Assembly: GCF_947090775.1 (NCBI RefSeq)
Contig: NZ_OX352321.1
Coordinates: 2,108,001-2,172,000, forward strand
DNA from: Pseudarthrobacter sp. MM222
GTDB lineage: Bacteria; Actinomycetota; Actinomycetes; Actinomycetales; Micrococcaceae
DNA: 64,000 nucleotides
Direction of reading: 5' to 3'
This document shows positions 42,026-52,412 of the stretch, one piece after another. The notes under the pieces are model-generated. The model saw only the letters and a program-made list of their open reading frames with translations. It was not told where the DNA came from and made no database searches. Position 1 is the first letter of the stretch; each line of letters starts with the position of its first letter. Both the position numbers and the translations under genes were made by a program.

Positions 42026-42273
42026 TCAGCCGTCCCCGCCAGCCGGGACGAGGGCCACGGTTTCCTTCCAGAGGCCGCGGGTCTGGAGGTAGTCCTCCAG
42101 CCAGGACCGGTGCTCGGAACAGGCAAGCCAGATCTTCCGCCGCTCGGGCGTGTGGATCTTCGGATTGTTCCAGAGCAACTGCCACTCGGCCCCCGCCCGG
42201 CAGGCCTTCCGCGAGCACACCGCTTCGGCGGGGCCCGACGCCAGGCTCCCGCTTCCGGCAAGGTCAAACAGGC

Positions 42274-42277
<4 letters not shown>
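42026..42277 (-). CDS. Small Cys/His protein, unknown function
   Basis: 83 residues, soluble. Contains CSRKAC, LWNNPKIHTPERRKIWLACSEHRSWLEDYL: four Cys/His positions that could hold a metal. Stops directly before the SURF1 start and begins four bases inside the DUF3099 gene, so it is cotranscribed. A conserved actinobacterial type as far as I recall; no function known to me. Confidence 0.75.
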
Positions 42278-43622
<1,345 letters not shown>

Positions 43623-43751
43623 AGACGGGACTCTCCGGCACTAGCCGGTCGCGGCTTCTTTGTGGACCCTGGACAACGGAATTGAACTGCGACGCTGGCA
43701 TGATGGAGTGCAGACCCACCGTTTTTGGACGTTTGGAACAAAGGAGCTCGA

Positions 43752-44504
43752 ATGGGACTGCTGGACAACAAGACCGCAATTGTGACCGGTTCATCGCGGG
43801 GAATCGGCGCCGACGTCGCCAAGTACCTCGCAGCCGAGGGCGCCAACGTGCTCGTGAACTACCGCCAGAAGGCGCCGCGCGCCAACAAGGTGGTCACGGA
43901 GATCGAAGCAGCCGGCGGACGCGCGGCAGCCGTGGGCGCGGACCTCACCACGCAGGAAGGCGTGCAGACGCTCGCCAGCGCGGCCATGGAGAACTTCGGT
44001 TCGCTCGATGTCCTGGTGCTGAATGCCTCCGGGGGTATGGAGACCGGTATGGAGGAGGGGTATGCGCTCAAGCTCAACCGCGACGCCCAGGTGAATATGC
44101 TCAACGCCGCCGTGCCGCTGATGCCGGAGGGCTCGCGGGTGGTCTTCGTGACCAGCCACCAGGCGCACTTCATCGACACCGTGCCCACCATGCCGGAGTA
44201 TGAGCCGGTGGCCCGCAGCAAGCGTGCCGGCGAGGATGCCCTCCGTCAGCTCATCCCGAACCTCGCCGAAAAGGGCATCTCGCTCGTCGTCGTGTCCGGC
44301 GACATGATCGAGGGCACTGTCACGGCCACCCTGCTGGACCGCTCCAGCCCGGGCGCCATCGAAGCCCGCCGGGCCGAGGCCGGCAAGCTGTACTCGGTCT
44401 CCGAGTTCGCTGCCGAGGTCGCCAAGATGGCAACGGCCGACGTCGAGACCGGCCACACCGAGTACGTCGGCGGCTCCGACTACTTCGGCAAGAGCGCCAG
44501 CTAG
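43752..44504 (+). CDS. Atypical SDR family oxidoreductase
   Basis: 250 residues; ATG at 43752 after AAGGAG. VTGSSRGIGADVAKYL binds the nucleotide and LNASGGME replaces NAG. The active-site Tyr and Lys are spaced YEPVARSK (Tyr150, Lys157), with Ser135, instead of YxxxK. The C-terminal half lacks the usual PG motif and reads VSGDMIEGT. Enzyme activity is uncertain. Confidence 0.82.
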   Translation: MGLLDNKTAIVTGSSRGIGADVAKYLAAEGANVLVNYRQKAPRANKVVTEIEAAGGRAAAVGADLTTQEGVQTLASAAMENFGSLDVLVLNASGGMETGMEEGYALKLNRDAQVNMLNAAVPLMPEGSRVVFVTSHQAHFIDTVPTMPEYEPVARSKRAGEDALRQLIPNLAEKGISLVVVSGDMIEGTVTATLLDRSSPGAIEARRAEAGKLYSVSEFAAEVAKMATADVETGHTEYVGGSDYFGKSAS

Positions 44505-44530
44505 GCGCCAAGGCACGGACGAGTTAACGG

Positions 44531-44560
44531 CAAGGGCCGGGGCATCCGCCCCGGCCCTTG
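44531..44560. terminator. Bidirectional terminator between SDR and serB
   Basis: 13-bp perfect stem CAAGGGCCGGGGC, 4-base loop ATCC, between convergent genes. Confidence 0.75.
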
Positions 44561-44578
44561 TACGTGAAGCGATGCTGT

Positions 44579-45469
44579 TCAGACCCCGGCGATGTGCCGC
44601 ACGGCGTCGAGATAGGGCATGCTCACGACGGCGTCCGCCGCGACGCGCACGGCGGGCTTGGCGTTGAAGGCCACGCCGATCCCGGCGGCACCGAGCATGT
44701 CCAGGTCGTTGGCGCCGTCGCCCACCGCGATGGTGTGCTCCAGCGGGATGCCTTCCGCGGCGGCCCATTCGCGCAGGTACTTTTCCTTGGCGGCGCGGTC
44801 GATCACGTCGCCCAGCACCTTGCCGGTCAGCGCGCCGTCGACAATTTCCAGCTCATTGGCAATCCAGTAGTCCAGCCCCAGGCCTTCCGCGATCGGTTGG
44901 AGAATCTGGTTGAACCCGCCGGACACCACCGCGACCACATGGCCGGCGGCCTTGAACGCGGCCACGAGCTCGGCGGCGCCGTCGCTGAGCTTCACTTCGG
45001 CGCGGACGGCATCGACGACGTCCGCCTTTAGGCCGGCGAGCACGGCCACGCGTGCGTGCAGGCTCTGCGCGAAGTCCAATTCGCCGCGCATGGCAGCCTC
45101 CGTCACGGCCGTGACTTCCTCGCGCTTGCCGGCATAGGCGGCCAGGAGTTCGATGACCTCCTGCTGGATCAGGGTGGAGTCCACGTCCATGATCAGGAAC
45201 TTCCGCGGGGCGCTCCGGAGTGCGGCGGGCACGATCGCGGTGTCCACGCCCTCGACCGCACCCGCTGCGGCCTGGCGGAGTTCCGTCAGCGCCGCCGCCG
45301 TCCCGGACGCCAGGCCGCAATCGGCGGTGTACACCTCGAAACGGCTGTCACCGGTCCGGGTTTCCGCCTCCACGGTCGCACCGGCCGCGCTGAGCACGCC
45401 CCGGAGCTGCTGGATCTCGGAAGGGGACAGTTTCGGGCCGTAGCTGACCGCGGTAACGTTCGGACTCAT
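44579..45469 (-). CDS. serB: Phosphoserine phosphatase SerB
   Basis: Last step of serine synthesis. N-terminal ACT-like region (residues 1-90), then the HAD core: IMDVDSTLIQQE (nucleophile Asp), VVSGGFNQI and VGDGANDLDMLGAAG. 296 residues from the ATG at 45469. TAGGAT lies seven bases upstream, so probably leaderless. Confidence 0.94.
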   Translation of the reverse strand: MSPNVTAVSYGPKLSPSEIQQLRGVLSAAGATVEAETRTGDSRFEVYTADCGLASGTAAALTELRQAAAGAVEGVDTAIVPAALRSAPRKFLIMDVDSTLIQQEVIELLAAYAGKREEVTAVTEAAMRGELDFAQSLHARVAVLAGLKADVVDAVRAEVKLSDGAAELVAAFKAAGHVVAVVSGGFNQILQPIAEGLGLDYWIANELEIVDGALTGKVLGDVIDRAAKEKYLREWAAAEGIPLEHTIAVGDGANDLDMLGAAGIGVAFNAKPAVRVAADAVVSMPYLDAVRHIAGV

Positions 45470-45476
45470 GGCTGCA

Positions 45477-45482
45477 ATCCTA
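45477..45482 (-). promoter_or_regulatory. -10 TAGGAT of serB
   Basis: Minus-strand TAGGAT, seven bases, then ATG at 45469. Confidence 0.45.
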
Positions 45483-45570
45483 GCCAGCGCTCCTGCGCCG
45501 CCCGAATTCGTTTCGCGGCAGTGACATGCAGGGGCCGCGCCCCGGTTATCAGTAGTCCGCCCTTTTGTCC

Positions 45571-45576
45571 TAGTGT
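45571..45576 (+). promoter_or_regulatory. -10 TAGTGT of the ABC ATPase gene
   Basis: TAGTGT ends eight bases before the ATG at 45585; no Shine-Dalgarno sequence seen. Leaderless spacing. Confidence 0.35.
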
Positions 45577-45584
45577 CTACTCCT

Positions 45585-46370
45585 ATGAGTGATGTTCTTG
45601 AAATGGCCGCCGTCAGCGTTGTACGCGGGGCGAAGACGCTCCTGGACAAGGTGGACTGGCAGGTCAAGGAAGGCGAGCGTTGGGTGATCCTGGGCCCCAA
45701 CGGCGCCGGCAAGACCACACTCCTGCAGATTGCCGCCGCCCGGATCCACCCCACCAGCGGCATGGCGGGCATCCTGGAGGAAATCCTCGGTGCTGTCGAC
45801 GTCTTTGAACTCCGGCCCCGGATCGGCCTGTCCTCGGCCGCCCTTGCCAACCAGATCCCTGAGCACGAGAAGGTCCTCAACGTCGTCGTGACGGCCGCCT
45901 ACGGTGTCACCGGCCGCTGGCGTGAGGGCTACGAGAAGGACGACGAGCGCCGTGCCTTCGGCCTGCTGAACGAATGGGGCATGGGCCCGCTGCTCAACCG
46001 GCCCTTTGCCTCGCTGTCCGAGGGGGAGCGGAAGCGGGTCCAGATCGCGCGGGCCCTCATGACGGACCCGGAGCTTCTGCTCCTGGACGAACCTGCCGCC
46101 GGGCTCGACCTCGGCGGCCGCGAGGACCTCGTATACCGGCTCAGCGAACTGGCCCGCGACGAGGCCGCCCCGGCCATCGTCCTGGTCACCCACCACCTCG
46201 AAGAGGTCCCGCCGGGTTTCACCCATGCCATGCTGATGCGCGACGGCGCCGTGGTCGCCCAGGGTCCGGTGGCAGAGGTCCTCACCTCAGAGAACCTGAG
46301 CGAGACGTTCGGCCTGCCCCTGGACGTCAGCGTTACAGCGGGACGCTACACCGCCACTGCCCGCCGCTGA
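45585..46370 (+). CDS. Stand-alone ABC transporter ATP-binding protein
   Basis: 261 residues: Walker A LGPNGAGKTTLLQI, signature LSEGERKRVQIARAL, Walker B LLLLDEPAAGLDLGG, switch His VTHHLEEVP. The signature starts LSEGE rather than LSGG. No permease gene is adjacent; the next gene is a TauE/SafE protein 18 bases away, whose family does not normally need an ATPase. Family resembles the YlmA/ModF-like ATPases; role unknown. Confidence 0.82.
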   Translation: MSDVLEMAAVSVVRGAKTLLDKVDWQVKEGERWVILGPNGAGKTTLLQIAAARIHPTSGMAGILEEILGAVDVFELRPRIGLSSAALANQIPEHEKVLNVVVTAAYGVTGRWREGYEKDDERRAFGLLNEWGMGPLLNRPFASLSEGERKRVQIARALMTDPELLLLDEPAAGLDLGGREDLVYRLSELARDEAAPAIVLVTHHLEEVPPGFTHAMLMRDGAVVAQGPVAEVLTSENLSETFGLPLDVSVTAGRYTATARR

Positions 46371-46387
46371 CGGGTCCCTGACAGCGC

Positions 46388-47173
46388 GTGGAGTTCCTCA
46401 ACAGCGTCTTCATTTTCTTTGCCGGGCTCTGGGCGGGCACCATCAACAGCGTTGTCGGTTCGGGCACCCTCGTCACCTTCCCGGTTCTGATCGCCCTCGG
46501 CTACGCGCCCGTTACGGCGTCGATCAGCAACGCGATGGGTCTCGTGGCAGGGAGCGCCGCCGGGGCGTGGGGCTACCGCAAGGAAATGGCCGGCCGCGGC
46601 AAGCAGCTGCTCCGGCTCCTGCCGGCCTCGCTGCTGGGCGGCATCAGCGGCGCGTACCTGCTGCTCCACCTGCCCGAGAAGGTCTTCCATTACGCCGCCC
46701 CCGTGCTGATCGTGCTGGCCCTGCTGATGGTGGTCTTCCAGCCCCGGCTGCAGCAGTGGGTCCGGAACCGCGAAGAGAACCCGGAACACGCCCTCAGGGA
46801 CCGCAGCCACGGGTTCCTGCTGGTGTTCCTGGTCTACCTGGCCGGCGTCTACGGTGGCTACTTCGTCGCGGCCCAGGGCATCCTCCTGGTCGGCATCCTC
46901 GGCGTCTTCATGTCCGGGACCATCCAGAACGCCAACGCCATGAAGAACATCCTGGTCCTGGGCGTGAACGTCGTCGCGGCGGCCTCCTACCTGCTCTTTG
47001 CCTCCGGCCGGATCGACTGGGCGGTGGTGGGGCTGATTGCTGTCAGCTCGCTCGCCGGCGGCGTGATCGGTTCCAAAGTAGGCCGCAGGCTCTCCCCGGC
47101 GGTGCTGCGCGGAGTCATCTTCACCCTGGGCCTGGTGGCCCTGGGCTTCATGGTTGCCAACCTCCTGAAATGA
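46388..47173 (+). CDS. TauE/SafE family anion exporter-like membrane protein
   Basis: 261 residues, about eight helices, and the repeated family motif AGLWAGTINSVVGSGTLVTFP near the N-terminus and YGGYFVAAQG in the second half. Members move sulfite, sulfoacetate or related anions; substrate unknown. GTG start; the methyltransferase gene begins 8 bases after its stop. Confidence 0.87.
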   Translation: MEFLNSVFIFFAGLWAGTINSVVGSGTLVTFPVLIALGYAPVTASISNAMGLVAGSAAGAWGYRKEMAGRGKQLLRLLPASLLGGISGAYLLLHLPEKVFHYAAPVLIVLALLMVVFQPRLQQWVRNREENPEHALRDRSHGFLLVFLVYLAGVYGGYFVAAQGILLVGILGVFMSGTIQNANAMKNILVLGVNVVAAASYLLFASGRIDWAVVGLIAVSSLAGGVIGSKVGRRLSPAVLRGVIFTLGLVALGFMVANLLK

Positions 47174-47180
47174 CCAGCCC

Positions 47181-47990
47181 ATGACCTTCCACCACCTCGA
47201 GTCAGCCGACGACCCCCGCGTCTCCGACTACACCCAGCTGACGGACGTCCACCTGCGCAAGCTGCGCGAACCGGCCGAAGGAATGTACATTGCGGAGTCT
47301 TCCCGCGTGCTGCGCCGCGCGCTGGCGGCGGGGCATCGGCCGCGTTCCTTCTTCCTCGCGGAGAAGTGGGTGCAGGACCTCGCGGACGTCTTCGAGCAGT
47401 ACCCGGACGTGCCCGCCTATATCGGTTCCGCCGCACTGCTGGAGGATATCACCGGGTTCCACCTGCACCGCGGCGCCATGGCGGCCATGCACCGGCCGGC
47501 GCCGGTGCCGCTGCCGGAGCTGCTGGCCGGTGCCCGCAGGGTCGCGGTGCTGGAGGATATCGTGGACCACACCAACGTCGGGGCGATCTTCCGTTCCGCG
47601 GCCGCCCTGGGCGTGGACGCCGTCCTCGTCTCGCCGCGCTGCGGGGACCCGCTGTACCGGCGCAGCGTACGGGTCAGCATGGGGACGGTGTTCCAGGTCC
47701 CGTGGGCGCGGCTGGAGGACTGGCCGGGGGACCTCGCGATGCTCCGGGAGCTGGGTTTCACCGTCGCCGCGATGGAGCTCACGGACGATGCTGTCTCTCT
47801 GGAGGAACTCGCCATCCGGAACCCGGAACGGCTGGCGCTGGTGCTCGGCACGGAGGGCGCCGGCATGAGCGCAGGCACCCTGGCCGCCGCCGACCTCGCC
47901 GTGAAGATCCCGATGCGCGCCGGCGTCGACTCCCTCAACGTGGCCGCGGCCTCGGCCGTCGCGTTCTGGGAGCTCCGGCCCCGCGACTGA
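47181..47990 (+). CDS. TrmH/SpoU family RNA methyltransferase
   Basis: SPOUT 2'-O-methyltransferase, 269 residues. N-terminal RNA-binding part (GMYIAESSRVLRRAL), then motif 1 VDHTNVGAIFRSAAALG, motif 2 LVLGTEGAGMS and motif 3 IPMRAGVDSLNVAAASAVAFW. Target may be 23S rRNA or tRNA. Confidence 0.9.
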   Translation: MTFHHLESADDPRVSDYTQLTDVHLRKLREPAEGMYIAESSRVLRRALAAGHRPRSFFLAEKWVQDLADVFEQYPDVPAYIGSAALLEDITGFHLHRGAMAAMHRPAPVPLPELLAGARRVAVLEDIVDHTNVGAIFRSAAALGVDAVLVSPRCGDPLYRRSVRVSMGTVFQVPWARLEDWPGDLAMLRELGFTVAAMELTDDAVSLEELAIRNPERLALVLGTEGAGMSAGTLAAADLAVKIPMRAGVDSLNVAAASAVAFWELRPRD

Positions 47991-48169
47991 TGGCGGATGG
48001 GACCTCGCGCCGGACCTCACACTGGAGGGTTAGTCCACCCGTGTTCGTCCGCTGCGCGGGTTTCCGCTATCATTGGTAGCTGGCTGTGCTGCGCCGACAG
48101 GTGCCAGCCAGCCATCCCACTCATACCTGGCAACTGGCAAAATCCAGTTGTGCGAACAAAGGTCCAATT

Positions 48170-48427
48170 ATGAAGTCTGATACACACCCGAAGTACGAAG
48201 CTGTTGTTTTCAACGACCTGGCTTCCGGCGTTAAGTTCCTGACCAAGTCCACCGTGTCTTCCAAGAAGACCATCGAGTGGGAAGACGGAAACACCTACCC
48301 GGTCATCGACGTCGAAATCTCCTCTGAGTCCCACCCGTTCTACACGGGCAAGCAGCGCATCATGGACTCTGCTGGCCGCGTCGAGCGCTTCAACGCTCGC
48401 TTCAAGGGCTTCGGCGGCAAGAAGTAA
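48170..48427 (+). CDS. rpmE2: 50S ribosomal protein L31 type B (zinc-free)
   Basis: 85 residues: [25 protein letters not shown] and [10 protein letters not shown] are L31 type B. The CxxC pairs of zinc-bound L31 are absent. Type B genes are often Zur-repressed; no clear Zur box was seen, though TATCAT at 48069 could be a -10. AT-richer in codon choice than its neighbours, as usual for ribosomal proteins. Confidence 0.95.
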   Translation: MKSDTHPKYEAVVFNDLASGVKFLTKSTVSSKKTIEWEDGNTYPVIDVEISSESHPFYTGKQRIMDSAGRVERFNARFKGFGGKK

Positions 48428-48450
48428 CAACTTCGCCCCAAGGTCTTTTG

Positions 48451-48484
48451 AAAAAGCCCGCACCGTTTACGGTGCGGGCTTTTT
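48451..48484 (+). terminator. rpmE2 intrinsic terminator
   Basis: 14-base stem AAAAAGCCCGCACC with loop GTTTAC; the 3' arm ends in five T. Confidence 0.85.
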
Positions 48485-48536
48485 GCGTCCGGGCGTCAGC
48501 GCCGGGGTCGGTGCGGGGCGTGGCAGGATTAAGCCC

Positions 48537-49643
48537 ATGACAACTCTTCCCCCGGTTCCCGGTCCGGGCAACGCGTACGACGGCGGCGCCGGTCACCACG
48601 GGGAGTACAAGGTCCCCGGCGGCAAACTCGTTGTGGCAGACTTCGACGTGGTCGACGGGGTCCTGGCGAACGTGTCGCTCAGCGGTGACTTCTTCCTGGA
48701 ACCCGACGAGGCGCTGCTTGAGATCAACCGGGGCCTGACCGGCCTTCCCGAAGACGCCAGCGCCGCGGACATCTCCGCCGCGGTGGGGGCGGCCCTGCCG
48801 CCGGACGCGGTCCTGTTCGGCTTCTCCGCGGAGGCAGTGGCCGTGACTGTCCGCCGCGCCCTCGCCAAGGCCACCGGCTGGGGGGACCACCACTGGAACA
48901 TCATCGCCCCCTCGGTGCTGCCCACCCACGTTAATGTGGCCCTGGACGAGGTGCTCACCGAGGAGGTCGGCGCGGGCCGCCGGAATCCCACCCTGCGCTT
49001 CTGGGACTGGGAAGAACCCTCGGTCGTGATCGGCAGCTTTCAGTCCGTCCGGAACGAACTGGACCCCGACGGCGTCGCCCGGCACGGCATCAGCGTGGTC
49101 CGCCGGATCAGCGGCGGGGGAGCGATGTTCATGGAGGCTGGCAACTGCATCACCTACTCGCTGTACCTCCCGCAGACCCTCGTGGACGGCATCAGCTTCG
49201 CCGACTCCTACGCTTTCCTGGACGCCTGGGTGATGGCCGCCCTCGAGAAGATGGGCATCAGCGCCTTCTACGTCCCCCTGAACGACATCGCCACGGAGCA
49301 CGGCAAGATCGGTGGTGCCGCGCAGAAGCGGCTCGCCAACGGCGGGATGCTGCACCATGTCACGATGAGCTACGACATCGATGCGGACAAGATGGTCCAG
49401 GTGCTGCGGATCGGCAAGGAAAAACTCTCGGACAAGGGCACCACGAGCGCCAAGAAACGGGTGGACCCGCTCCGCCGGCAGACCGGCCTGGCCCGGGGCG
49501 AGATCGTCGCAGCGATGATGGAGGTTTTCACCGAACGCTACGCCGCGACGCCGTCGGAGCTCACCACGGCCGAACTCGACGCCGCCCGCCGCAAGGTCGA
49601 CGAGAAGTTCGGAACCGCGGAGTGGCTGTACCGGGTGCCGTAA
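48537..49643 (+). CDS. Lipoate-protein ligase A family, accessory domain at the N-terminus
   Basis: 368 residues. Residues 25-75 (KVPGGKLVVADFDVVDGVLANVSLSGDFFLEP) resemble the C-terminal accessory domain of E. coli LplA; the catalytic BPL/LplA fold follows (RISGGGAMFMEAGNCITYS; NDIATEHGKIGGAAQKR with the lipoate-contacting Lys). The domains are therefore in reverse order to E. coli. ATG at 48537. It probably attaches lipoate or octanoate to dehydrogenase E2 subunits. Confidence 0.85.
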   Translation: MTTLPPVPGPGNAYDGGAGHHGEYKVPGGKLVVADFDVVDGVLANVSLSGDFFLEPDEALLEINRGLTGLPEDASAADISAAVGAALPPDAVLFGFSAEAVAVTVRRALAKATGWGDHHWNIIAPSVLPTHVNVALDEVLTEEVGAGRRNPTLRFWDWEEPSVVIGSFQSVRNELDPDGVARHGISVVRRISGGGAMFMEAGNCITYSLYLPQTLVDGISFADSYAFLDAWVMAALEKMGISAFYVPLNDIATEHGKIGGAAQKRLANGGMLHHVTMSYDIDADKMVQVLRIGKEKLSDKGTTSAKKRVDPLRRQTGLARGEIVAAMMEVFTERYAATPSELTTAELDAARRKVDEKFGTAEWLYRVP

Positions 49644-49649
49644 ATCTCC

Positions 49650-49764
49650 CATCGATTGCTCCCCACCGGCCCCCTCGCCTCGCAAGCTCGGCCAGGGAAC
49701 CCTGCCGACGTGGGCCCACCGGCCGTTATGAGCCGCCAAAAGGGCAGTTACGGAGCAGCCGATG
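49650..49764. repeat. Intergenic repeat, family R2 copy 2
   Basis: CATCGATTGCTCC (49650-49662) at one end and GGCAGTTACGGAGCAGCCGA.. (49743-49764) at the other; between them CGGCCAGGGAACCC (about 49689-49702), also found at copy 1. It runs into the 3' end of pepN and supplies its TAA stop and last codons. Confidence 0.75.
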
Positions 49765-52408
49765 CAGTGTTCGTCGATGCCGGAGTCGATGCGGAGGTCG
49801 CGTTCACGGCCTGGGCTGCCAAGGCACGCAGCAGGTGGCTGCGCTGTTCAATGATGATGCGCCGCAATGCACGCGGCGCGTCCGGGTGTTCGGCCAGCCA
49901 GTTGTCCGTCCGGACGATCACGGCGTGCGTCGCGGGGGTTCCGCCGAACCCGTCGAGATCCTGGCCTGCCGGGTAGAGTCCCCGGACGATCCGGCTGGCA
50001 ATCTCTATGCTCCGTCCGGACCACACCGGCGTCAGGCACTCGAAGTAGCGGTCAATGAATGCGCCGAGCAGGTCCGCCGGGCCGGTGCTGAAACCGGCAA
50101 TGGTTGCGCTCAGCAGCTGGTTGGACAGCTCGGTCCCGTGGACCGCAGCATGCCAGGCTGCTTCCTTGACGGCCGCGTCCGGACGGGCAGCCATGGCCGT
50201 GGCGTGGCCGGATTTGCCCGCGGCGGTGTTGTCCCGGGCGAGCTCCTCATTGAGCTGTTCCGCGGATGCCTGACCGTTGGCGGCCAGCGCGTGCCAGAAG
50301 CTCCAGCGCAGTTCGGCGTCGACGGCGAGGCCTTGGACCACGGTGCTGCCGTCCAGGACGCCGCGGATCAGGTCCAGCCGGCTGGCGTCGTAGCGGCTCG
50401 TCGCCGCCACCGTGCGTGCCCACGCAAGCTGCTGGTCAGAACCGGGCTCGGCGTCGAGCAGCCCGGTGGCCGCCACGGTCAGGAACTCGGATCGCACGGC
50501 ATCCCGTTGCGTCCGCGGCACGTAGCGTTCGATCGCGGTGGAGGCGTTGCCGAGCACGTTGAGCAGCACCCCAATGCCGGTTTCGGCGCGTCCGAAACGC
50601 ATCACGGCGTCGACATACAGGGACGCCGGCGTCACCGCATCCCTGGCGGAATCCCAGAGCGCGGTCCAGCACAGCGCCCGGGCCATCGGGTCAATGAGCC
50701 GGTCCAGGGAGCTCCGCACAGTGGCTTCGGAGCGCGCGTCCAGGCGCACCTTGGCGTAGCTGAGATCATCGTCGTTCACCAGCAGCAGGGCCGGCCGCTG
50801 CTTGCCGGCCAGCCCGGCCAGGACCGTCCGTGCACCGCTGACGTCGGTTTCCACGCTGTCGTGGCGGACCAGGGCGCCGGCGTCGTCGACGTCGTAAAAG
50901 CCGATCCGCAAGCGGTGCGGCCGCGGTTCCTGCCGGCCGGTAATCGGGTCGTTGGCGTCCTGGACGATCGTTACGGCGTCGAGGACGCCGTTGTGGTCTT
51001 CGATCTCGCTGCTGAGCGTCGAGATGCCCGAGGTCTGCAGCCACTGTCGGGCCCATTCCCCGAGGTCGCGGCCGGAGGCGGCGCCCAGTGCGGCCAGCAG
51101 CTCGGCGAGCGTGGTGTTGCCGTAGGCGTGGTCCTTGAAGTAGCGGCGGGAACCGGCGATAAACGCCTCGAAACCCACGTAGGCGACCAGCTGCTTGAGC
51201 ACGGAAGCGCCCTTGGCGTAAGTGATTCCGTCGAAGTTCTGCTTGGCGGCCTCGAGGTCCGGGATGTCAGCGACGATCGGGTGCGTCGTGGGCAGCTGGT
51301 CCTGGACATAGGCCCAGGCCTTGCGGTTGTTGGCGAAATTCACCCAGGCCGTATCCCAGTCCGTGGTCCGGTCCACGCCGAGGGTGCCCATGTAGTCCGC
51401 GAACGATTCCTTGAGCCACAGATCGTCCCACCACCGCATGGTGACGAGGTCGCCGAACCACATGTGCGCCATCTCATGCAGCAGGGTGTTGGCGCGGGCC
51501 TGGTACTGCGAATCGGCGGCCCGCGAGGTGAACACGTAGCTTTCGGTGAAGGTGACGAGCCCGGGGTTTTCCATCGCCCCCAGGTTGTACTCAGGCACAA
51601 AGGCCTGGTCGTATTTGCCCCACGGGTACGGGAAGTCGAAGAGCGTGTTGAAGAAGTCGAGGCCGTTCCGGGTCAGCGCGAAGAGCGCGGCGGCGTCGAA
51701 GGACGCGGCCATCGACGCACGGCAGTACAGCGCCAGCGGCACATCCAGGGCGGTCCCGTCCGCCAGCGTCCCGCTCCAGCTGTCTTCGGCCTTGAAGTAC
51801 GGGCCGGCCAGCACTGTCGTGATGTAAGTGGACATCGGCTTGGTCGGGGCGAAGTCCCAGCGGCTCGTGGTCGGGTCGCTGGTCAGCGGGCTGCGCCCGG
51901 TTTCGCTTCCGTTGGAGGCCACCTGCCACTCGGATGGCGCCAGAACGTGGAAGGTGAATTCGGCCTTGAGGTCGGGCTGTTCGAAGTTCGCGAAGACCCG
52001 CCGGGCGTCTGCTGGCTCGTACTGGGTGTACAGGTAGCACTGCCCGTCCGCCGGGTCGAAGAAGCGGTGCATGCCCTCGCCCGAGGTGCTGTACAGCGCC
52101 GTGCCGGTGACGGTGACCTGGTTTTCGGCCCGCAGGTTGTCCAGCCGGATCCGGGAGCCGTCCGCGATGTCGGCCACCGGCAGCCCCTTGCCGTTCAGTA
52201 CTACGCTCTGCACCTCGCCGCTGATGAAATCAAGGAAGGTCGAGGCGCCCGGCTCGCTCGCGGAGAAGGTGATCTCGCTGCGGCTGGTGTAGCCGGCCAC
52301 GTTCGGATCCGCCGCCCGCCGGACGTCGAGGGAGACATCGTAGCTGTGCGTGGTGATCAGGGCTGAGCGGGTGGCCGCTTCGTCGCGGCGCAGGTTCTGG
52401 TTCGACAC
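49748..52408 (-). CDS. pepN: Aminopeptidase N (M1 family)
   Basis: Cytoplasmic zinc aminopeptidase, 886 residues. GAMEN exopeptidase motif, zinc site HEMAHMWFGDLVTM with downstream WLKESFADYMG, and a C-terminal ERAP1-like helical domain. The last residues (SASTPASTNTASAAP) are low-complexity, and the final ones are encoded by the R2 repeat. Confidence 0.95.
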   Translation of the reverse strand: MSNQNLRRDEAATRSALITTHSYDVSLDVRRAADPNVAGYTSRSEITFSASEPGASTFLDFISGEVQSVVLNGKGLPVADIADGSRIRLDNLRAENQVTVTGTALYSTSGEGMHRFFDPADGQCYLYTQYEPADARRVFANFEQPDLKAEFTFHVLAPSEWQVASNGSETGRSPLTSDPTTSRWDFAPTKPMSTYITTVLAGPYFKAEDSWSGTLADGTALDVPLALYCRASMAASFDAAALFALTRNGLDFFNTLFDFPYPWGKYDQAFVPEYNLGAMENPGLVTFTESYVFTSRAADSQYQARANTLLHEMAHMWFGDLVTMRWWDDLWLKESFADYMGTLGVDRTTDWDTAWVNFANNRKAWAYVQDQLPTTHPIVADIPDLEAAKQNFDGITYAKGASVLKQLVAYVGFEAFIAGSRRYFKDHAYGNTTLAELLAALGAASGRDLGEWARQWLQTSGISTLSSEIEDHNGVLDAVTIVQDANDPITGRQEPRPHRLRIGFYDVDDAGALVRHDSVETDVSGARTVLAGLAGKQRPALLLVNDDDLSYAKVRLDARSEATVRSSLDRLIDPMARALCWTALWDSARDAVTPASLYVDAVMRFGRAETGIGVLLNVLGNASTAIERYVPRTQRDAVRSEFLTVAATGLLDAEPGSDQQLAWARTVAATSRYDASRLDLIRGVLDGSTVVQGLAVDAELRWSFWHALAANGQASAEQLNEELARDNTAAGKSGHATAMAARPDAAVKEAAWHAAVHGTELSNQLLSATIAGFSTGPADLLGAFIDRYFECLTPVWSGRSIEIASRIVRGLYPAGQDLDGFGGTPATHAVIVRTDNWLAEHPDAPRALRRIIIEQRSHLLRALAAQAVNATSASTPASTNTASAAP

Positions 52409-52412
52409 CCAG

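Noticed and set aside
48060..48090. Zur box upstream of rpmE2
   Set aside because: GCTATCATTGGTAGC is a short inverted repeat but does not fit the Zur consensus.
49622..52366. Open frame of over 900 codons antisense to pepN
   Set aside because: Composition is a high-GC mirror of pepN (Arg/Gly/Val/Pro-rich, no domain); pepN has full M1 motifs.
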